From assembly GCA_031841125.1 (NCBI GenBank), contig CM063110.1, positions 55,651,946-55,715,945 of the forward strand: 64,000 bases of DNA, given 5' to 3'. The stretch's first letter is position 1. Every line of letters starts with the position of its first letter. The position numbers and the translations under genes were made by a program. Shown here piece after piece: positions 21,591 through 31,784 of the stretch. The DNA comes from Acanthococcus lagerstroemiae. Lineage: Eukaryota; Arthropoda; Insecta; Hemiptera; Eriococcidae. The notes below the pieces were generated by a model that worked only from the letters and a program-made list of their open reading frames with translations, did no database searches and had not been told where the DNA came from.

Positions 21591-21811
21591 TGAAAACCAG
21601 AAAAGAAGTGAAAACTCTGTGCTCTTTCAGTTATTTTGCCCTCTGGTGCCCCGAATGTACCAACCTTGACCTCCTCAGAAAGCAATTTTGTCATCTGGTG
21701 AAAAGTATCGATACTTCGTTCCCTTGAGTCGTACCTGTAAATGAAAAAATGATTCCCTCCCCCCTTCTCTCTCCCTCTCTCTCTTTCTCTGTCCCCATTC
21801 GTAACAAGTTT

Positions 21812-21910
21812 GGTCAGCGACGGATACTTGAAAGGATAGTTTCCGGGGCCGGTGGTGCGCTGTTTGGGGAGCTACTTTGGTATGCGTGCATCGCCATACG
21901 CTCCACCAAG
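21812..21910 (+). repeat. ~105-bp module, copy 1
   Basis: One of four copies of a module with core GAAAGGxTAGTTTCCGGGGC, then TTTGGTATGCGTGCATCGCC and ATACGCTCCACCAAG. The others are at 28972-29079 (+), 29669-29772 (-) and 49852-49954 (+). No terminal repeat or target duplication is clear. It may be a short SINE or MITE core. Confidence 0.65.
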
Positions 21911-22738
21911 TCGAAAAAAATCGAACAAGGTGTTTACGAAAAGTCGAATTTTACCCTCGGATTCCTCTCTGTGTACACGGCCATCATTTGTGCTTCAGAA
22001 AATCCCATCATCTGAAATTCGCTTCGTAGATCTTTCAAGTATCGGTAAAAATAATTACTTAGTGTCGGAAAAAATTACTATATTGGATACTCACCGTTAC
22101 TAGCACTGAATGATCCGCGAGGATGTTCAGTAATTCTATCTGCAGTGCTCGAGCCACTAGCTATAGAAGTTCAAATTGAAAAACTTTTCACACCCCCCAA
22201 AAAAATCTGCATTTTCTATTCAGTCTTTCTGAAAAAAAAAAAACGAGTTCAGAGTTCTAGCACTTGATATGATTTCTTCGTTTAATAGTGGTACAGAAAA
22301 AAGTTGGTAGTGTTATTTTTCTTTCGTTTTCTTTACATTCATTTATTTCGCCAAATACAGCGTCTGGTTTCGAAAAAAGAAAAAAAAACAAAAAACATCC
22401 TTTAAACAAATTTAGTGCTTGTAATCTTCTATAATTTGGGGCATTCGTCTCCGGAGTATGTGTATTCGATTTCCGGGTTATTTTTTCTGACCTAACTCCC
22501 ATTCTGATGATAACCCCAGAATCAGGGTTCTGGTTAATTGCTAGATAGTGAAACTTTTCGGTTGTATGGGTAAGTGATATTGTTCGTGAAATCGGATGAT
22601 AAGTCTTTATAAATTGAACATAGATGGCATTTACCCCTACAAAAAGAGTCTATTGAATGCTGAAAAATAAAAACTGGCCGCCCCTTGGAGACTCTCACAT
22701 TCTTGGATAGTTTTGGTACGTTAATCAGTACTCCCATC
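21911..22738. other. gene-free stretch
   Basis: Short overlapping frames at 21749-22103 cross the ~105-bp module and are not called. I see no gene. Confidence 0.4.
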
Positions 22739-23043
22739 CAGGGATGTACGGAAGAGTTTTTCCTTTTGGGGGGGGGGGGTGAAAATTGTGAAAGTCCCAA
22801 CTGACTCAACTCAGAATTCCCAAATCAAAGCAAAAAAAAGAAACCTTTTGACCTGCTGGATTTTTCCAACTGACTCAACTCAAAATTCCCGAGTATCAAA
22901 GCAAAGGAAGAAAAACCTTTTGACTTGTTGGATTTTTCCAACTTCGCCTAACTGAAATGGTAAATTTTCCAAACTGCTGAGTAAAAAATTCCTCCCGGTG
23001 GGGGGAGGGGTAGTTGTCCCCTACCCCTATCGGTACGCCCCTG

Positions 23044-23091
23044 TTTAAAGAGTCATCAAGTATTTTGATTATCCGAATTTTGTAGACACCC
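23044..23091 (-). mobile_element. terminal fragment of a CAGGGTGTCTAC-type MITE
   Basis: Read on the minus strand it starts CAGGGTGTCTACA (23091 inward) and carries a TCAAGTATTTTG-like word in common with the element at 30196-30545. Only ~48 bp are present. Confidence 0.4.
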
Positions 23092-23349
23092 TGCAAATAT
23101 ATGACCGATACTCTTAAACTGAACTCTCTTCCGCCATAATTTTCCAGATTCTAACCACCTTTTTACTTTTATAGCATTTGTCGTTAGATATGCTGCAGCT
23201 TCTTCACTTAGGTTCCAGAATTTATTTTCATATTTATCTTCCCTCCCCTTAAACCATTCAGGCTCCACGAGGGAGGGGCTAATTCTGGTTATTATAATTT
23301 TCCTCGGGTTCCAAATTCTTTGCGAGATTCGAAAGTCAGTTTTTTGGAC

Positions 23350-23520
23350 AGGGTAGCCAACCAAACTCTGAGTCGCTGGTTTCGAATATCGCCTCAGATT
23401 CTTATCTGACCCCTTCCAGAGCACTATCGTAATACGAATTCAGCTTCTCCGGCGAAAAATTGCACGAAGTATCGAAATACGGGCGGTTTTGTGTCGCTGA
23501 TTTCGAATATCGCATCCGAT
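23350..23520 (-). repeat. two units of the ~140-bp satellite
   Basis: GTCGCTGGTTTCGAATATCGC at about 23362 and GTCGCTGATTTCGAATATCG at about 23492 are ~130-137 bp apart and match block 1 of the satellite. Confidence 0.5.
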
Positions 23521-24126
23521 TGTTAATCTGGACTAAATTTAAGCTCCCGTGCTTTTTCAGTTGAGAAATTCTTACGGCCTTATTTTCTACTAGCAACACT
23601 TTGAATAAATAAAACTGTATTTTTACCCTATTCGGTGGCTTTAATCAAAACGGGTGGATTCCGAGTCAACCGCTGCTTGTCCTATGCTTTTGCTACCTCA
23701 TTGGTCGCACTAGGAGGGACAGGATCCAGAAATTACCCCTGAAATCGAATGCAGCGACCTCGCAAAGCTGTAAACCAAGTTTCGAATTTTATTCTTTCAC
23801 GCCCTCCTTCACGGTCGGCATTAAGTCACACAAATGAAAAAACTATGAATTCGTTAACTGACATGGCACCACGCAGCACCCCAAAGAGCGCGTTTTCATT
23901 TCCATCAATAAATTTCTACATCCCTTCTGCCACAGCTCCATAAGCACACGATAGTAAAAAAAAAGTTTGTGGAGTGATTGACGATATTCACCGCTCACGA
24001 TGTTCGAAAAATTTGCCCCCCCCCCATTTTGCATGTGTAATTTGTATTTAAAGGGTCTGGAAAACTGGAAAAATTAGCTTGGAAAACCTGGAAAAGACAG
24101 GGAAAATCATTTCCGAACAAGAATGG

Positions 24127-24522
24127 ACACCCTGTTGAAATAACAAAAATTCGAGATAAAAACTGGAATTAAAAATATTGGGCACAAAATTAAAAAACTA
24201 AAATTTAAATATTATGCCGGTCATATGTCAAGAGGAGATCAAGAAAAATGGAACATAAGGACCACGATTTGAGCTCCAACGGAGCACAAGAAGAATAGAG
24301 GCCGACCAGCAACACGCTGGATAAACGAGATCCTCTCCTTACTCGGGCCATGCTGGAGATGAGCAGCAGCCAACAGGCAAGGCTGGAAAAGGGTGACGGA
24401 AACATATGCCCTACGGTGGGTGGAATAGGTTGGTGACCTACGTGCTTGGCCCCTATAAAAAGTGAACACACGTTGTTAAGCCTATTCAATGTTAAAATAA
24501 ATTTTAAAAAATAAAAAAAGAA
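24127..24522 (+). pseudogene. 3' end of an RTE-like element (copy D)
   Basis: Reading across stops gives the C-terminal end of an RTE-like polyprotein: KFKYAGHMSRGDQEKW, then KNRGRPATRWINEI, then ANRQGWKRVTETYALRW. The same order (RGRPLTRW, then KQVTETYAQKW) ends the element at 59707-64000, so the two are related. A short 3' untranslated region and an AAAAAATAAAAAAAG tail (24508-24522) follow. Two Trp codons appear as TGA/TAG (around 24272 and 24362). 5'-truncated and inserted within the hAT-like composite. Confidence 0.7.
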
Positions 24523-24737
24523 GAAGAAAAACCTTTTGACTTGTTGGATTTTCCCAACTTTTCAACTCAATTTCCAAGTATTAAGGCAGAAAACAAAACC
24601 TTTTAACTTGTTGGATTTTCCCAACTCGTCTGACTGAAATGGTAAATTTTCCCCACTGCTGAGTGAGAAATTTCTACCGGTGGGGGGGGGGTTGAGTTGT
24701 TCCCCTAACCCTGTATCGGTACTTCCCTGCTGCCATC

Positions 24738-25432
24738 CAATCCAATGTGCTACGAGTCAGCTCATTCTCCTCTGTTCACCGTTTTAGTTTAATTTCACGG
24801 ATCCAACGTGTATTATGTAGATTTTCAAAGGAAGGAAGACAAGAGTGTTATGTAGGTATAGTCGTTGACGTGACCAACATATTTACACCGCGTGTGCGAT
24901 ATCTTGTCATTTTCTCGGTCAGATCGTAGAAACTTGCAAGAAGAACGCTCTGTAGATATAAATTTACGTTAGAGTGTAAAAAGGTGCAAAAACGAATAAA
25001 AAAAAGTGAGTGTGCATGTGCGCATCCGGGATGTGTAATGTATGACCCCATGATGCACGTATTCGAGGATTTTATAGTAAATATACTTCATACATAACCC
25101 ATACGATGGTCTGCAGCCTTTTCGGTATTATTCGTATACCCGAACAGCGTTACATATTCTTTATTACACGTTTTCGACTATTCATGTATACAGGAGGTGC
25201 AGTTGATTCGGGAACAATGTTAAATCGCATAAGAAAAAAGGGCTTGGTCGAGTTTAGTTTGGGAATCGATATTAGATGGTCTCAGGTGGATACAATCAAA
25301 TTTAAAAAATGTTTGTTCTCTGTTCCCGGAAAAGGGAAGGTCATAATTGACGTTGCAAGACCTTATTTCCGATTTCATCGCTCACAAGAAGAGTTTCAGA
25401 GACATGGCAGACGAATTCGGAATCAGTGTTGA
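24738..25432. other. gene-free stretch
   Basis: Frame 25106-25432 (+, 108 codons) shows no recognised motif. A host exon is possible but unsupported. Confidence 0.35.
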
Positions 25433-25440
25433 ATTTACTG

Positions 25441-25542
25441 CAGCAGCGAAGCCAGTCTAGTGTTCGAGGGGGAGGGGTTTGGTAATTTGACGAAATTTCG
25501 AAGGGGTGCGTCCAGACCCCGACCTCCCTGGCTGTGCCACTG
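25441..25542. mobile_element. short hAT-type MITE, family C
   Basis: The 8-bp duplication ATTTACTG lies at 25433-25440 and 25543-25550. The ends are CAGCAGCGAAGCCAG and, read inward from the right, CAGTGGCACAGCCAG, so the terminal inverted repeat matches at 12 of 15 bases. At 102 bp it is among the shortest elements here. Confidence 0.85.
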
Positions 25543-25748
25543 ATTTACTGTGAGTTGTTGGAGAATATTTCTGCTTCAGAGCTAAATTTCAGTGCTAATA
25601 GGGGAAGGCATGAACAACGAAATGAATGCCTGCTTTAACATGCATTAACGAACCACTAATATGACCGTACTAGCGAAAGCGATAAGACCTCCTCCCAAGC
25701 TTCAGCAACTCACATGGTGACGTCAAGAATGTCAATTTTCTTGAGACA

Positions 25749-26772
25749 CTAGAGACGGTAATCTGCGTCATTGTTAATCGCTGTTACCAATTTAGTGAGA
25801 AGTCGGCGGTGGTAGTTTCTTTTCACAGTTTCAATGACCCCCTGATCCGTGGGTTGACGTAGATACGTCGCATTTGGAGGTTGGAAGAGCGCCTTAATAT
25901 CGCCATCTCGTAGTTCCTCAACTGCGGGTGGGAAGAGGCGTTATCATGCCGAAGAATAGCAATCCTGCGTAAGTCCTTCTCCCTTAAATATTTCTCAACA
26001 GTGGGGACGAATTCGTTCTTGAACCACTGCTGAAAAAGGTCACAATTCATCCACGTTTTTGTCTGGTGCGTATACAATAATGGCAATGACTCCTTTTTTG
26101 ATAACTTTTCGAAAGCTGTTGCTTCGCTGGTTTCCCGATGAGAGTGAGTCGCAGCTTGTGATCCCTAGTCACGTTACTACAGGCTAAGATCGTTGTCCGT
26201 TCTTTGCTTCTCTTGTGACCAGGCGCAGCGGCTTCCTTTTTTGACGCTGAAGTTTTGGTAGGCGACATTAATAATTGAGGCCGGTCTCGTCGCAATTACA
26301 AAGCTGGTCGCCTGAGATCCCTTCCTTCAAAATAATGCGCGCAGCTTTGATGTGAAATCAGTAGAGCAGCTTTATCTCCCGACAAACTTTCATCACTGAT
26401 GGTCAACTGACGAACACCGTATCGTTTTTTCCAACGGTCCAACCAACCTTGACGTGTGCAGTAAATTCTGTGCGTTTCTTCTCGATTTTTTAATGAAACT
26501 TTACGGCTTGGTCTTGCATCTAACTTATTCGAACCGCCAAAACAAAGCTCTGTCAACTTTTGAATGCGTACCTGTTTTTATCGTTTTCCTGCGTTTTATT
26601 CCATTTCCAGGTGCTTGGTTAGCACACCATCGGTTTTGTATCCAGCCTCTTACCGTACTCTCACCAACACTAAAGTCAAACGCTACTTTCTACGGTGATT
26701 CTTTCGAGTCAGGTTTCTGAAGTGCTTTTCATCCATTGTAACCACCACTTTTTTTCTCTTTCTGTTACACAT
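25749..26772 (-). pseudogene. pogo/Tigger/jerky-type DDE transposase, decayed
   Basis: This minus-strand copy starts MCNRKRKKVVVTMDEKHF (ATG at 26772). A DNA-binding part follows (DFSVGESTVRGWIQNR, then KRRKTIKTGTHSKVDRAL, then QGWLDRWKKRYGVR), the psq and CENP-B type helix-turn-helix pair of pogo-like transposases. The DDE_1-type catalytic core shows all three Asp: CNCDETGL (D codon at 26289-26291), HDNASSHP (25943-25945) and QPTDQG (25845-25847). The last two are about 33 residues apart, as in pogo/Tigger. Several frameshifts and stops break it, so no full protein can be made. Terminal inverted repeats and a TA duplication were not found. It would have acted in the nucleus as a cut-and-paste enzyme. 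Confidence 0.8.
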
Positions 26773-26967
26773 CTTATTGGCAAAATCAGAAATTATTACA
26801 CCAGTCGATAGCAGCAAAAGGTAGTCTGTAATATAGAGCACACTGACATTCAACTGAAGATACATACGAGTACATTTTGTACGCAGAGTCATTCCTGTTG
26901 TATATTAGTGTCTACTCTTCTAATTAGTAAGTGCACATGTTCGTACTTAAGATTTATGCATTAGAAG

Positions 26968-27267
26968 ACCGATAGTCCAGGAAAATTAGACTTTGAAATT
27001 GACATAAATGATATTAAGTTTTTTTTTTCAGAATGTCTTCGGAATGACGCCCTAATTAACATACTAGAAGTCCACAGCGATCCCGGTGGAGCTGAGCCCC
27101 TCAGGGGGCTTCAAAGACCCCGATATTCACCTTCAAGTATCTCACGTAGACAACATTTTAGGGGAAAATGTTTCAAACAAAAGTTGCTCTTTGTTAACAT
27201 GTTCATAATAAAGGTTTCTTGTAAAATTTCCGTAGAGTTGAAAACAACGTCGTCAGCGCGCGCTGAA
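26968..27267 (+). repeat. ~300-bp repeat, inverted pair (left copy)
   Basis: It matches the reverse complement of 29809-30116 over about 300 bp, with shared blocks AGAATGTCTTCGGAATGAC, AGTCCACAGCGAT and GAGTTGAAAACAACG and frequent substitutions. The pair lies 2.5 kb apart and may be two insertions of one element or the arms of a large one. Confidence 0.6.
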
Positions 27268-27340
27268 GTTTACACAATTTGTTATTTATGCTCACTTTGT
27301 GTACTAAACTAACGTGCCAACATCTGCGTTGATAGTGTTT

Positions 27341-27366
27341 TAATAATAATAATAATAATAATAATA
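27341..27366. repeat. (TAA)n microsatellite
   Basis: About eight TAA/AAT repeats in a row. Confidence 0.95.
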
Positions 27367-28814
27367 TTGGGACAAATACAATTATTGTTTGAAGACAGGA
27401 CAAATAGGGAGATAACCTCAGGCTGATTTCGTAGACCAGATTTGGCAGCGATGCTCTATTGCCAAGATAGGCTCGAAAATTGGAGTTATGTTGATAAAAT
27501 TTCTCAAAAAATTACTCTTTCGCAATTTTGACAGCAGATTTGAATCTGTCTCGGGAGATTGAACAATTTTAATCAGGTTTCAATGTCGTAGTTCTCGAAA
27601 TATATAAAAGTATTTGTTTGCCTGCAAGTGTGTTTGTGTGTGTATTTGTTCGAGGTTGACGGGTGAACCATAAGAGCAGAGCGTAGGAGTGGATACGGGG
27701 GTGGGGCGGACTCCCTCGAAATATCTAAATATCTATACCAACATAACTTATTTGTCATGTTTCATCTATAACACTTTTCATTCAGACCTCTCCCCCCCCC
27801 CTCCCGGAATAATTTTCTGTATCCGCTACTGACTGAGAGGTTTGAACTTCAAGGATGTGTTTGTATGGACTCTGAGTAGATTTTAGACTGAAAAAAAAAA
27901 GCGGTACTCTTACTAGAAGCGGGCACAGAATTTTGCCACCGCTAAACCCCCTAATTTTTTTACTTGGATTTTTCGGATTTAATTTACACTGAATTTCTCC
28001 TCATTATGTTGAAATTTGGTGGCTGTAGCTGTCTCCCTCCCGAAATATCTATGGATTTCTCAATATGCACATTAGGCAAGTGCCTCGGGCGGTAGATTTT
28101 TGTACAAGAACAGTGGGAAAAGGGGAGGAAATTCGGAAAAAGAGAAAAAGAAGGAGAGACAGAGAGAAAAAGAGAAAACATTGTAGTGGTTGCCGAAAAC
28201 ACAACTGCAAAATAATCATCAATTTATGACCTGTAGCTCATTAGGAGGATATGGAGTGGAGGGGTGAGGGAAACATGTCGTTGAATGCTTATAGTGGCTG
28301 AGCTTCTAAATCCGCAGCTGGTTACAAGGAGCGAAGCAAGAAGTGGAGTCCATAAGATATTTTAAAAAAAGTGAAGTGACCACCCGCTTATCAGTCACGT
28401 TAGCAGCCGATGCCGGCACTGCGGGAAGAGTAGAGGGAGGAAAACTGCAAGAGTTTCAGTCAGGAAAAGATCACGGAGTAAATCACAGGGAATCGTTGGA
28501 AGGACGAAGAAGGAAGGGGGAAAGCAGTTTGCGGTAACGGGAAGAGGAGAAGACACAAATATTAATGCCGGCGGAGCTCCGTGCAGTTAAATTTTGACAT
28601 GTATTCGCGTGTTTCCACGCCACAGATGGGGGTCACAAAATCCCCCCCCCCGTGGGCCTGTAACTTTCTTTTCAACTGGAACTTCTTGGAATTGATTTAT
28701 ACTGAACTTCTTCACACTAAGTGTTAAAATTTGGTGGCGGTAACTGTCTCCGTTTAGAAATTATTAGGGAATTGAAAATCTGAAATTTCCAAAACGAGCT
28801 CAGAATGCCTTCTA
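27367..28814. other. gene-free stretch with a repeated ~60-bp phrase
   Basis: No gene. A phrase of the form TGAAATTTGGTGGCTGTAGC with TGTCTCC occurs at about 28008-28036, and again as TTAAAATTTGGTGGCGGTAA with TGTCTCC at about 28722-28752. Both are preceded by TACACTGAAyTTCT-like words. These are probably fragments of one unclassified repeat. Confidence 0.35.
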
Positions 28815-29423
28815 TGTATTTCATTGCGTATTAGAAGAAATATTCAGAAAATTGGAATGGGAAAACATAGGATACAGATGAATGGTGAAAAACTGAACCA
28901 TTCGCGGTCGATGTTGTACTGATAAACGAGGATATAAAAATGCTACAGGAAATGGGAGAAACATTGACTCTCGGCACTGATGCGATGCCCGAAAGGGTAG
29001 TTTCCGGTGCTGGGGATGCGGTGTCATAGGGGCCACTTCGGCATGCGTGTATCGCCATACGTCCCACCACACCAAGTGCAGAGGTGGGTTTAGAAACGGA
29101 TACATGTAAAACAAAACTATTATCCAATATGGAGGGGGAATGTATATCACAATACAAGGAATTGAAATAGAAAAAAATCTCCGAATTCGACTATTAAGAC
29201 AGATTCAATCGTTTGAAGAGAAAACAAATAGAGAGATGACTAAAAGAATAAATAAAGCGTAGGCAAGTTTCTGGACTTTAAAAAACTTGTATAAAGGTAA
29301 AATGAAGATTGAAACAAATACGAAAATATTGAAAAGATGCACTCTACCAGTACTTACCTATGGAGCCCAAACGTGAGGCCTAACGAAGAAGCTAATGAAA
29401 AAGTTGACTACCACTGTGAAAAT
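28815..29423 (+). pseudogene. RTE-like reverse transcriptase, palm/thumb, decayed (copy E)
   Basis: Broken frames give LEEIFRKLEWENIGY, then a damaged catalytic segment where FADD should be (28900-28925). Later come KRINKA, FWTLKNLYKGKMKIET and KRCTLPVLTYGAQT, the thumb region, followed by a stop in place of Trp. The ~105-bp module (28972-29079) interrupts it between the palm and the 'MGE...LEMDTCKTKLLSNM' segment. A hAT-type MITE end cuts it at 29424. The order and wording match the copies at 55.5-58.7 and 59.7-64 kb. Confidence 0.7.
28972..29079 (+). repeat. ~105-bp module, copy 2, inserted in an RTE-like pseudogene
   Basis: It shares GAAAGGGTAGTTTCCGG, GGCATGCGTGTATCGCCATA and the final CCAAGTGC with the other copies. 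Because the host sequence is recognisable reverse transcriptase on both sides, this copy shows that the module is an insertion. Confidence 0.7.
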
Positions 29424-29560
29424 AGGGACGAAACTATGGGGGGCACTGGAGGGCAGCTCCCTCAAGCCTCCGCCGGAGTTGGGAAATTTTATTAGTTGGA
29501 TCAAAAGTTGGGAAATTCAACATGTCAAAAGAGATTTCGAGTTTTTTTCCCACTCGCCCC
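29424..29560 (+). mobile_element. hAT-type MITE, family B, left part
   Basis: It begins AGGGACGAAACTATGGGG and continues GGAGTTGGGAAATTTTATTA, then TTGGATCAAAAGTTG, matching 18004 onward. The right end is not recognisable. Confidence 0.55.
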
Positions 29561-29668
29561 CCTCTCTATCTAACTCACATAAGCCAACTCACTTTAGCCA
29601 GCTCACTTTAGCACAGGGTTTAGATGAGCAGCGAAGCGCGTCAGCTAGTACAGTACATAGCATGAGCA

Positions 29669-29772
29669 TGGTGTGGTGGGACGCATAGCGATGTACGCAT
29701 GCCAAAGTGGCCCCTATGACACCGCACCCCCGGCCCCGGGAACTACCCTTTCGAGTATCGTATCAGTGGCCG
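29669..29772 (-). repeat. ~105-bp module, copy 3 (reverse)
   Basis: Reverse complement of the module: GGGACGCATAGCGATGTACG, then AACTACCCTTTCGAGTATCG. It lies immediately before the right member of the ~300-bp inverted pair. Confidence 0.65.
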
Positions 29773-29808
29773 AACGGAATGGTATGAGCATGCACAGTAT
29801 GTTCGAAA

Positions 29809-30116
29809 TTCAGCGCGTGCTGACGGCGTTGTTTTCAACTCAACGAAAATATTACAAGAAATCTTTTATATGTAAATTTTAACAAGAAATCACTTTTGTT
29901 TGAAATCTTTTTCCATAAAATGTTTTTTACACGAGATATTTTCGAAAAAGTGAATCTCGGGATCTTTGAAGCCCCATGGGGGGCTTAGCTTCATTGGAAT
30001 CGCTGTGGACTTTTAGTATGTTAATTAAGGAGTCATTCCGAAGACATTCTAAAAAAAATCTTTGATATTATTTATGTCCATTTCCTGACATTTTTTTGTC
30101 TAATTTTCCGGGACTA
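29809..30116 (-). repeat. ~300-bp repeat, inverted pair (right copy)
   Basis: Reverse complement partner of 26968-27267; it begins TTCAGCGCGTGCTGACGGCG and ends near CTAATTTTCCGGGACTA. Confidence 0.6.
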
Positions 30117-30195
30117 CGAAAGTGTGTAATCATCAAAACATACACCGGGTATTAATCGATGTTCTACTGTACGTATGTCATATTGTAGGGAAAAC

Positions 30196-30545
30196 CAGGG
30201 TGTCTACCGGTCAAGGAAGTCAAGGAAAAGTCAAGTATTTTGGAGAGTGGTCATGAAAAGTCATACATTTTTCATTTAAATTTTCTCAAAATTACTATCA
30301 CTTTTTTTTTTTTTAAATTACAAGTAAATTTAAAGTAACGTAAATATTTTCAGATAATTACATAATATCCTTTTTCATAGTATTTTTTAGTGTTTCTATT
30401 TATTGTGAGCCTCCCCCCCTCCCACCTTGGTAAGGTTCTATGAATAAGATTATATTTGTATGTGTGTGAAACGGTTGTGAAAAAGGTGAGAAAAGGTCAA
30501 GGAAATGTCAAGGAATTGGGAAATTTGGACCCGGTAGACACCCTG
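30196..30545. mobile_element. MITE with CAGGGTGTCTACCGG ends
   Basis: The left end CAGGGTGTCTACCGGTC and the right end GACCCGGTAGACACCCTG (reverse complement) are near-perfect inverted repeats 350 bp apart. AAAAC lies directly outside both ends. The interior is AT-rich with AGTCAAGGAAAAGTCAAG-like words. Pieces of this family occur at 23044-23091 and 38314-38343. Confidence 0.75.
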
Positions 30546-30624
30546 AAAACGCATCTCTTTAAAATGGGCGAGAGTACTAACATCTGTGTCAGGGGCGGTT
30601 CCGAGTTGAGAATGTCATTTTTAG

Positions 30625-30727
30625 CCGAATTGAGTCCCGAAGTAGCGTATATCAATAAGAAATGTCCGAATGAAGTCCCGTTGTGGCGAGCCGGCGTTAA
30701 GACGAAGGAATATCCCAATTGAGTCCC
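30625..30727 (-). repeat. left array of the 14-bp motif of the Mutator-like element
   Basis: Three copies of CCGAATTGAGTCCC or close variants (30625-30638, 30666-30679, 30714-30727) at ~41-48 bp steps. They are the reverse complement of the copies at 31664-31784, so the two arrays flank the transposase as subterminal inverted repeats. Confidence 0.75.
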
Positions 30728-30777
30728 GTACTGGCGGGTAGGGTATGGTCGACTCGTTCGTGGGAGTCGCACAAATT

Positions 30778-31620
30778 TCGCGACGAGGCGTAATCTCGAA
30801 TTTCTGAGCTCCTGTTCAACGGTCTACATGGACGGAACTTTCCGAAATGCTCCAACTTTGTTCACACAGCTTTTCATTATACTCGTACATGGGTTCAAAT
30901 ACTATACGTACTACATCCCTCTTGTATTTCCTCTTCTTCCGAGCAAAACAATCGGCGCCTACGAAACAGTTCTCCGACATGTTGTGAATGAGATCATTGA
31001 CCTTGGCTTGATCTTTGAACCCTCAGAATTTTTCGCTGATTTCCAGCAAGCCATCCATAGTGCAGCGCGCAACGTATGGCCTGCTATTTCCACGAAAGTG
31101 TGTCGCTTCCATCTGGGGCAAAGCTGGTGGCGTCGAATCCAGAGCCTGTCTTTGACGGACGAGTACAAATATTATAAAGACGTTGACGGCGAAAGAGGAC
31201 AGTTCTTGAAACTTTTCTGCGGTCTACCATTTCTACATGCTGCCGATGTTGAAGAATCTTTTGTGGAAGACCTAATGCCACTGCTTCCTGAGGGACGACG
31301 AGAGGGAGCAAAAATTTAGCGACTATGTGCTCGACAATTACGTCTATTCTGACTGCCAGTTTTCCCCCATTAGGTGGGCAGAATATTCTTCGGGCCACCG
31401 CTCGAACCTCGAATGTGTGCGAGTCGTTTCATTCCCACTTGAACAGTTCATTCTACGTGGCGCATCCTATTATGCACGTCCTTATAGAAACGTTATTAGA
31501 AGCTCAGTGCGATACTTACCCGAAAGTAAGCGATGTACGAAATTTGAAAAAAAGTTCCGCGGCGATGAAAAAAGAAGCGACTGTTCGACTGTTGCCATCC
31601 TAATGACTCGACGCGACTGA
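30778..31620 (+). pseudogene. Mutator-like (MULE) transposase core
   Basis: The frame 30828-31319 reads as a MULE transposase: STVYMDGTFRNAPTLFTQLF, with the first catalytic Asp in MDGTF. Then come PLVFPLLPSKT and EFFADFQQAIHSAARNVWP (second Asp in the ADFQQA block), CRFHLGQSWWRRIQ, and GLPFLHAADVEESFVEDLM. A frameshift near 31320-31390 leads to SNVCESFHSHLNSSFYVAHP (31325-31603), the block with the third acidic residue of the family. Homology extends upstream of the first ATG to about 30778. The N-terminal zinc-binding (FLYWCH or similar) part is missing: only ~50 bp separate the core from the left motif array. The product would be a nuclear cut-and-paste transposase; this copy is truncated and frameshifted. 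Confidence 0.8.
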
Positions 31621-31663
31621 GGTGAGTTCTATCCTGCAATGAATGAGAATGAGTCGCGAACCC

Positions 31664-31784
31664 GGGACTCAGCTCGGATGTGTACCTCCGCTGCTTCGGG
31701 ACTCAATTCGGGGGTACCGTCGCTAACCTGGGACTCAATTCGGATACTGATAACAGGTACCTCCGCATATGGGACTCAATTCGG
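31664..31784 (+). repeat. right array of the 14-bp motif
   Basis: Four copies of GGGACTCAATTCGG or a close variant at 31664-31677, 31698-31711, 31730-31743 and 31771-31784 (steps of 34, 32 and 41 bp). Their orientation is opposite to the left array. This matches the repeated-motif termini of some Mutator-like elements. The outer boundary and the 9-bp duplication were not identified. Confidence 0.75.

Larger units (their letters stand above)
22739..24729. mobile_element. hAT-like composite element with internal duplication
   Basis: The outer ends are CAGGGATGTACGG (22739) and, read inward from the right, CAGGGAAGTACCG (24729). Flanking octamers CTCCCATC (22731-22738) and CTGCCATC (24730-24737) match at 7 of 8 positions. 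Two related blocks lie inside, 22800-23043 and 24523-24729, each containing CCTTTTGACTTGTTGGATTT and CTGAAATGGTAAATTTTCC and each ending with a TATCGGTAC-type terminus. Between them are satellite units, a MITE end and an RTE-like 3' end. Either two elements recombined or one was opened by insertions. Gene-poor. Confidence 0.5.
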
